The notes under the pieces: model-generated
Database searches by the model: none
What the model was told of the DNA's origin: nothing
What the model saw: only the letters and a program-made list of their open reading frames with translations
Origin: a virus
DNA: 51,268 nt
Direction: 5' to 3' (one strand)
Virus record (IMG/VR): IMGVR_UViG_3300045242_000078
Coordinates: 1 to 51,268 of that record
Position numbers and translations under genes: made by a program
Part shown: positions 46,320 to 51,268 of the stretch, in pieces
How positions within the stretch are numbered: the first letter of the stretch is position 1
How the letters are laid out: each line of letters begins with the position of its first letter

Positions 46320-46658
46320 TTAAAGTCCGAGCGCCTGCTCGATTCTCTGATGCGCGAACGTGTGATTCTGCTGCCAGTCCTCGGCCTGCGCGCTGTCTTT
46401 CGGATCAAGCGTATCGAGGTCAACCGGTAGCGGCAGCCCGAGCGCCGTTGCAATCGAAGCGTGCACCTCGGCGTGCAAGTTCAGCCAGTCCTCGGTAATG
46501 CCGCCCGTCGTGAATAGCGGGTAATGCGCGCTCACCACCTGCAACTGCTCCATGAGGGCGCCATAAATCGTTTCGTGCGCGAGGTCATTCAAATCCAAGA
46601 ACTGCACCAGAGCACCCGCGTCCTGCATGTCGAAATCTTGCAAACTGCTCAAGTTCAT
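46320..46658 (-). CDS. Small tail-region protein, 112 aa (second copy)
   Basis: Same protein as 4858-5196, without differences. Confidence 0.72.
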   Translation of the reverse strand: MNLSSLQDFDMQDAGALVQFLDLNDLAHETIYGALMEQLQVVSAHYPLFTTGGITEDWLNLHAEVHASIATALGLPLPVDLDTLDPKDSAQAEDWQQNHTFAHQRIEQALGL

Positions 46659-46660
46659 GG

Positions 46661-47293
46661 TCAGTAGCGATACCACGCTCTGAGTTGGTCCCCGGTCTGC
46701 GGCGTTGACGCAGCCACAAACGTAATCGTCAACCCGGCCAGGTTGTAATCTATGCCGGCAAGGTACGATGTCCCGTCCTTGTGCGTTAGCAGCAGGCTCG
46801 CCGCAGGCGTCGGCGCGTGGGCGAGCGTGAATACTTTGTTTCCTACCGTGCCCGCGCCGTTGATGGTGCCAACTGGAGTTTCGTTATCGGCAAACTGCGG
46901 CCCGCCCGTCGCTTGTCCGACCAGCTTGTATTGTGTTCCGTCGTACACCACCGACACCACCGCGCCCGAGCGGATCGTGCCCGCGGCAATCGCGCTTCCG
47001 TCGAAGTTCGTAATCGGCACCGTGCCAGTACCATAGGCATTGAGCGTGGAGGCCCCGGTGTTGGTCGTCGCCGCGAGGAATTGAATCGCAAGCCCCGCCG
47101 CGAGCACCGCCGTCACGCCGACAGGCAGGCTCACGATGTACACGTTCGCAGCGCCGGTATCGACCAGATAATTGCCGAACGTATTCGTGCTCGCAATCGC
47201 CGCTTTGAGCGCCGCGAAATTCGCATCCAGTTGAACGAGGCTCCAGGGTGCCGAGAGGTTCGCAAAGGTGGTGATCGTTACTGGTGCTGGCAT
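46661..47293 (-). CDS. Tail-fibre-like structural protein, 210 aa (second copy)
   Basis: Same protein as 5199-5831, without differences. Confidence 0.75.
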   Translation of the reverse strand: MPAPVTITTFANLSAPWSLVQLDANFAALKAAIASTNTFGNYLVDTGAANVYIVSLPVGVTAVLAAGLAIQFLAATTNTGASTLNAYGTGTVPITNFDGSAIAAGTIRSGAVVSVVYDGTQYKLVGQATGGPQFADNETPVGTINGAGTVGNKVFTLAHAPTPAASLLLTHKDGTSYLAGIDYNLAGLTITFVAASTPQTGDQLRAWYRY

Positions 47294-47303
47294 GGTGAAT
47301 TCT

Positions 47304-48833
47304 CTACTGTGCGCGAGTCGCCCAATCCGTCGAGCGGCTGTATTGCGTCAAGAACCCTTCGACGATGTACGCGGGAGAACTGGACGTCATCGTGAATCCA
47401 AGATATCGACCCTTGAACTCCGCGTCGCCCTGGAAAATGTTGAAGCCAGAAAATATCCAGTCCCCGGTGACCAGCGCCGCATTGATCCACTCGCCCAACT
47501 GCCCGGCGGCGTTGAACCATTGCCCGGTGTTCGTTGCCGAGAGCATCACTGGCACGGTGCCGAAGTCGGAATCGAGCGACAAGCTCAACCAGAAAGGATG
47601 TGCAACCGTGGTGACTTCGACCCCGGCCTTTTGGCCTTCCTTCATGCGCGTGGGCTCTTTCATTGGCCAGAGCGCCGTCTGAATCTTGGTGTCAATCGGC
47701 GCCGTGGTATCTGAAAAGAGCTTGTAGATGTTCGTGCCGTCCGTGCCAAAGAGCGCCGTTTTCTCCGCCTGGAAGCCGCCCGCAATGAGGGTGAGCGCGT
47801 CGCCTTGGCTGGCGAGGAACCACTTGTCATTGAAAAGAATCGCTAGAAGCGCCCGCTCGCCGCGCGCGGCATCGTTATAGCGAAACAGAAACGCGAGACA
47901 CAAAATCTGGTAGATGTTCGCCGGCCCCCCTGAAACTAAGTCCTGATAAACCAAGTCCCGAAATACGCCGTCCAGCTTGTCTGAGATTTTCTGCGGCGTC
48001 GCGCCGTTGAGCACATAGAAGCCGCTATCGGTGACGAACGCTACAAGCCGGTAGTAGGCGAAAATCGACATGCGCTGCGTCGATCCGATCAGGGCGGAAA
48101 TGTTCGTGTTGGAAAAAAGCGTCGGCGTCGGCGTGCCGGTGCCCAAGCGCACGTCCGACACGATGTTGAACGACGTGTTCCCCGCGATGTAGATAAAATT
48201 ATTCGCCGTGAAAAGCGCCGTGATGTTCGAATGCAGCGTTTCGTCGGTGACGATGAAGGTGCCGCCCGAGCTCGCCGTGGTGAAGTCCTGATAGCTGTTC
48301 GGACCTGAGAACGTGATCGTGCGCAGGAACCCGACCCACACGCGGCCCGCGTAGGTGGCGATGGTCGCGCCGAACGCAGGCGCCCCGGTGATTGAGGCGA
48401 GCACCACAAGCCCGCCGATAGGGTCCCAACTCCAGTATCCGTTCGCAGCAACGATCAGCGCGCGCTCGTTTTTCCACTGCGCGATTGAGACTTGCCCGAC
48501 GAACGTGCCGCCCGCCGCTATCACGGTCACGGCGAACGTGGCGAGGTTCAACGCGTGCCCGCCGCCGCCCACGTTGAAGCACAATTGAAAATCCACGTTG
48601 CCGATATTCGCGTACTTCCAATAGTTGATGGTCACCGCCGGAATCGTCGCAACCAGCGTCGGCGCAGGAATGCAGCGCAGGTTCGCATACCCGACCGGCA
48701 TCACGTTTTCAAGCCAGGAGAATTCTTTCTCGTCAATCGCCGTGCGCTGCGCCTGCGTGTTGATGCCGGCGAAGTCCTTTACGCTCAGGTCTTGATCTAG
48801 CGTTTCAGCAGCGAGTGCGCGCGCGTTCACCAT
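47304..48833 (-). CDS. Large tail hub/tube structural protein, 509 aa (second copy)
   Basis: Same protein as 5842-7371, without differences. Confidence 0.7.
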   Translation of the reverse strand: MVNARALAAETLDQDLSVKDFAGINTQAQRTAIDEKEFSWLENVMPVGYANLRCIPAPTLVATIPAVTINYWKYANIGNVDFQLCFNVGGGGHALNLATFAVTVIAAGGTFVGQVSIAQWKNERALIVAANGYWSWDPIGGLVVLASITGAPAFGATIATYAGRVWVGFLRTITFSGPNSYQDFTTASSGGTFIVTDETLHSNITALFTANNFIYIAGNTSFNIVSDVRLGTGTPTPTLFSNTNISALIGSTQRMSIFAYYRLVAFVTDSGFYVLNGATPQKISDKLDGVFRDLVYQDLVSGGPANIYQILCLAFLFRYNDAARGERALLAILFNDKWFLASQGDALTLIAGGFQAEKTALFGTDGTNIYKLFSDTTAPIDTKIQTALWPMKEPTRMKEGQKAGVEVTTVAHPFWLSLSLDSDFGTVPVMLSATNTGQWFNAAGQLGEWINAALVTGDWIFSGFNIFQGDAEFKGRYLGFTMTSSSPAYIVEGFLTQYSRSTDWATRAQ

Positions 48834-48834
48834 G

Positions 48835-49686
48835 TCACGAAACCGCGTAAGGGTGTTTCAGGCGACGCGTGTACGCCGAGTTGATCGCCTTGATGACTTC
48901 ATTGTTGTAGCGTTGGTAAAACATCTCGGCTTCGCTCCACTTCTGCGCCTTGATCTTCGCCAAGTGCGCCGCGAAATACTGCACCGGGTCTTGCATCACA
49001 ATCGGAATCACTTCCAGACTCGTGTTATCCACGAGCGGCGGCGGCTGCTGCACCGAATCGAAGTCCGCCTTGTACGCCTGATCCGGGATGCGCGCGATGT
49101 ACGTTTGCGTGTAGCCGTAGATGGAAAAGACAACGGGCCTGCCGGGGGTTCCGACAAAACTGCGCGCGAGCGCGTTGAAGGTGGACCAGTCCCGGTAGGC
49201 AAGCACGATGCGCGAATTGCCCGAGTACACCGTGAGGTTTACGCAGTCAATCGTGCTCGAATTGATGAAGTAGGCGGTTGCCGCGGAGCCGGTTCCGGGC
49301 CCGCCGAAACTAACCGCGGGCGTGCTCGCGTACAGCGTCCCCGGATTCGTCACCACGATGTCCGTCACCGCGCCCCCCGTGACTGTGGCAACGGCAGTCG
49401 CGGTTACACCGCCGGTCACTCCCGGTCCGGCGATGGTGACGGCGGGCGCGGTGACGTAGCCGGTACCGGGCGATGTGATCTGGAAGCCCGTCACGGAACC
49501 GAATGGGTAAACCTCAACGCCAGTCGATAGGTAGAGCGTCTGGAGCAGACGGTTGCAGCCGGTATCGCGGACTACGCGCGTGCGGGCGGCGTTTACGTAG
49601 TCGCCGATCTCCGCGACGCTCGTAAACTGTCCAGCTGCGTCGTGCAGGAGCCTTTGGACTTGGATTACGTACTGGTTTAGCGCCAT
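48835..49686 (-). CDS. Head-tail adaptor-like protein with beta-repeat insert, 283 aa (second copy)
   Basis: Same protein as 7373-8224, without differences. Confidence 0.72.
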   Translation of the reverse strand: MALNQYVIQVQRLLHDAAGQFTSVAEIGDYVNAARTRVVRDTGCNRLLQTLYLSTGVEVYPFGSVTGFQITSPGTGYVTAPAVTIAGPGVTGGVTATAVATVTGGAVTDIVVTNPGTLYASTPAVSFGGPGTGSAATAYFINSSTIDCVNLTVYSGNSRIVLAYRDWSTFNALARSFVGTPGRPVVFSIYGYTQTYIARIPDQAYKADFDSVQQPPPLVDNTSLEVIPIVMQDPVQYFAAHLAKIKAQKWSEAEMFYQRYNNEVIKAINSAYTRRLKHPYAVS

Positions 49687-49698
49687 TGCGCGGGCTTG

Positions 49699-50112
49699 TT
49701 AGCCCGCTTGCGCTTGCCGAGCGGCTGCGAGCTTCTGAAGTGGACCGACCCTGCCGTTAGCTACTCCCGGCGCGGGGTAGGCAGTCATCCCCGCGCCGGT
49801 TTCGTCATCACCAGCCGGGACGGAGGGGCCGGAGATTGGTTGATGCGCGCGCGCTTCTTTCTCGGTAAGATGAAATGAGAATTCCGAAAGCCGTTCCAGC
49901 GCCTTCGGCATGTCGTCCAGCGTGAAGGCGAGCCCGAGCCGGCGAATGACGCGCGTCTTGTCCTCTTCGCCGAAACCGAGGCAGAGTTCGGCGGTTTCGA
50001 CCAGCATTTCCTCCACGCCACCAGCCGGGATGGTGAAGTCCTCGCCGTTGTAGCGGTCGCGGAAAGGTTTGTCGCCGTGATTGGCAACCCATACGGTTTG
50101 CTGGCGGATCAT
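49699..50112 (-). CDS. Small head-region protein, 137 aa (right haplotype)
   Basis: Counterpart of 8237-8650. Residues 1-95 carry a few changes (TVWVANHG for TVFVANHG, ERLSEFSFHLTEKEARAHQP for ERLGQFSFHMSEKEARAHQL); the C-terminal part lies in the identical core. Confidence 0.72.
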   Translation of the reverse strand: MIRQQTVWVANHGDKPFRDRYNGEDFTIPAGGVEEMLVETAELCLGFGEEDKTRVIRRLGLAFTLDDMPKALERLSEFSFHLTEKEARAHQPISGPSVPAGDDETGAGMTAYPAPGVANGRVGPLQKLAAARQAQAG

Positions 50113-50375
50113 GATGCGAGTTCCCAATCGATAGCGAGCAGATCAGTTTGAGAACACAGCCATGGAACGATGTCGCCGGTTGCCGTTTTCATGTCCACGT
50201 GCGCGTGATAAGTGATCTCGGTTCCGGGAGGATAGATTCCGAGCAACGGCGGGCGGTTGACTTCGAATTTGCTGCCCGGAACGAGGAACAGGAACATGCC
50301 TTTTCCGTTCCACCCGGAACGCGCCACTCGCGCGCCGTCTTGCATCTCCTTAACCGCCCACCCGATACCGTTCAT
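50109..50375 (-). CDS. Tad2-like (DUF2829) protein (right haplotype)
   Basis: The 88-aa homologue of 8647-8913, with changes at about five positions (KEMQDG, GKGMFLF, YPPGTEITY, LLAIDWEL). All family hallmarks remain, so both haplotypes keep an intact gene, which suggests selection for function. Confidence 0.85.
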   Translation of the reverse strand: MNGIGWAVKEMQDGARVARSGWNGKGMFLFLVPGSKFEVNRPPLLGIYPPGTEITYHAHVDMKTATGDIVPWLCSQTDLLAIDWELAS

Positions 50376-50403
50376 AGTTTGCCCCTTCGATCCACGTGGA
50401 ACC

Positions 50404-51268
50404 TTACAGCGGCAGCAGGTACGACAGGTCGGACGCCGCGCCGCCGACGGTCTGCGCGACAATGGTGATAGCGGCGGAAATCGTGCCGTTGGAGTCGCTG
50501 GCATACGCAATGCCGGTCGGAATGATCTGGTGCAGCCCGCCATCCAAGAACGTCACGCCGCCCGTGGCCGTGGTGTTGAACGCCGTGTAACCAGGACGCG
50601 GAACGAATAGCCCCGTGGTGATTGCCGGATTCGTGTTGATGGATTGCGCCGTAGCCAACGCGCCGATTGCAAATCCGATGTTGCCGGTTCCGAGGTTCGA
50701 TGCTGCGGTCTGCGCCACGCCCGTCGTGATCGTGAAGCACATGATGGCAGTTGCAGCCGGGGTGCCGGTCGTCGGCGCGAAGGTGAACGTCGGCACGGAG
50801 GTCATGCCCGCGCCGTTGTTCGCCACCGTCAGCGCCGTGTAGCCGCCGGAGCCTGCGAGTGTCGCATTCACTGTCAGCGCGCCGCCTGTGCCGGTCGTGT
50901 CGCCTGGTGCGCGCGTCACCGTCACCGGAGGCGCCACCGTGTAGCCTGCGCCCTGATTCGTGACGGTCACCGCGTTGATGGCGCCGGCGGACACCGTACA
51001 GAACGCCGTCGCAGGGACCCCGCCAAGCGGAGGCGGGCCGATCTGCAAGATGGGCGCGCGCGTGTAGCCCGTTCCGCCCGCCGTAATGGCAATCGTCGTA
51101 TTGATCGCCCCGCCGACGATTGCATTCACCGTTGCGACAATTGAGCCGCCGGCGGCGGACATCGTAATGGTCGGGCTCGCCGCCGTGCCGTTCCCCGTGC
51201 CAGCAGGATAGATGCCGTTGGTCAGGCCCGTTCCCGCAGTCGTCAGCGACGCCCCAACCATCGTCCCG
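50404..51268 (-). CDS. Gly/Thr-rich beta-repeat surface protein, incomplete (right haplotype)
   Basis: Counterpart of 8942-10051. The window end removes the first ~81 codons; the frame stays open to the edge. It differs from the left copy by scattered substitutions, for example PGYTAFNTTATGGV for PAYTAFNTTVGGGV. Confidence 0.7.
   Translation of the reverse strand, partial: GTMVGASLTTAGTGLTNGIYPAGTGNGTAASPTITMSAAGGSIVATVNAIVGGAINTTIAITAGGTGYTRAPILQIGPPPLGGVPATAFCTVSAGAINAVTVTNQGAGYTVAPPVTVTRAPGDTTGTGGALTVNATLAGSGGYTALTVANNGAGMTSVPTFTFAPTTGTPAATAIMCFTITTGVAQTAASNLGTGNIGFAIGALATAQSINTNPAITTGLFVPRPGYTAFNTTATGGVTFLDGGLHQIIPTGIAYASDSNGTISAAITIVAQTVGGAASDLSYLLPL

Larger units (their letters stand above)
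44950..49837. repeat. 4,888-bp core identical between the two redundant ends (right copy)
   Basis: Right-hand counterpart of 3488-8375, constant offset 41462. Contains five intact genes plus most of the Ala/Gly-rich gene and the end of the 137-aa gene. Confidence 0.88.
41454..51268. repeat. Right copy of the ~9.8-kb terminal redundancy
   Basis: Counterpart of 1-9806 with the same gene order. Differences lie at 41454-44949 and 49838-51268, with the replaced cassette at about 43068-44030; the remainder is identical to the left copy. Confidence 0.93.

Overview
The window is DNA of a tailed double-stranded DNA phage, probably short-tailed. It carries a large terminase, portal, scaffold-like protein, major capsid protein, three consecutive Ala/Gly- or coil-rich internal virion (DNA ejection) candidates, a short-tail set, a lysis cassette, an ERF/YqaJ recombination pair and a RepA-type helicase with a primase zinc domain. 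I see no integrase, DNA polymerase, RNA polymerase, tRNA or host gene. The GC-rich sequence, an ANR/FNR-like box and the gene style suggest a proteobacterial, perhaps betaproteobacterial, host; this is an inference.

The window is longer than one genome. Positions 1-9806 correspond gene for gene to 41454-51268, so one unit is about 41.46 kb and the ends overlap by about 9.8 kb. The two copies are not the same strain. A central core (3488-8375 and 44950-49837) looks identical, while both flanks are diverged. About 950 bp spanning the junction of two ejection-protein genes is replaced by unrelated sequence. This looks like two co-occurring haplotypes joined in one contig, or a recent recombination between them.

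Layout of one unit. 28414 down to 24084 (minus): small early genes, then the primase zinc domain and RepA helicase. 23112-24083: a gene-free control or origin region with operator-like palindromes and clustered TGCGCA repeats. 23111 down to about 14021 (minus): zinc proteins, RuvC-like resolvase, tiny membrane proteins, a Tat-signal protein resembling the capsid N-arm, an HNH endonuclease, large terminase and portal. 13965 down to 1, continuing at 41500 down to 35084 (minus): scaffold, capsid with two HNH neighbours, a Tad2-like anti-defence protein, tail, ejection proteins, an SGNH-hydrolase tailspike and the lysis genes. 28549-35079 (plus): about 19 tightly overlapping small genes including ERF, a coiled-coil protein and the YqaJ exonuclease. 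The two transcription directions diverge at about 28415-28548 and converge at 35080-35083, only 4 bp apart.

Most genes overlap by ATGA, GTGA or TAATG junctions, implying translational coupling. The points most worth follow-up are the Tad2 homologue in the virion operon, the Tat-signal capsid-arm mimic, the TGCGCA iteron array at repA, the leader that may hide the primase ribosome site, the ANR/FNR-like box at the divergent promoter and the ejection-protein cassette swap.
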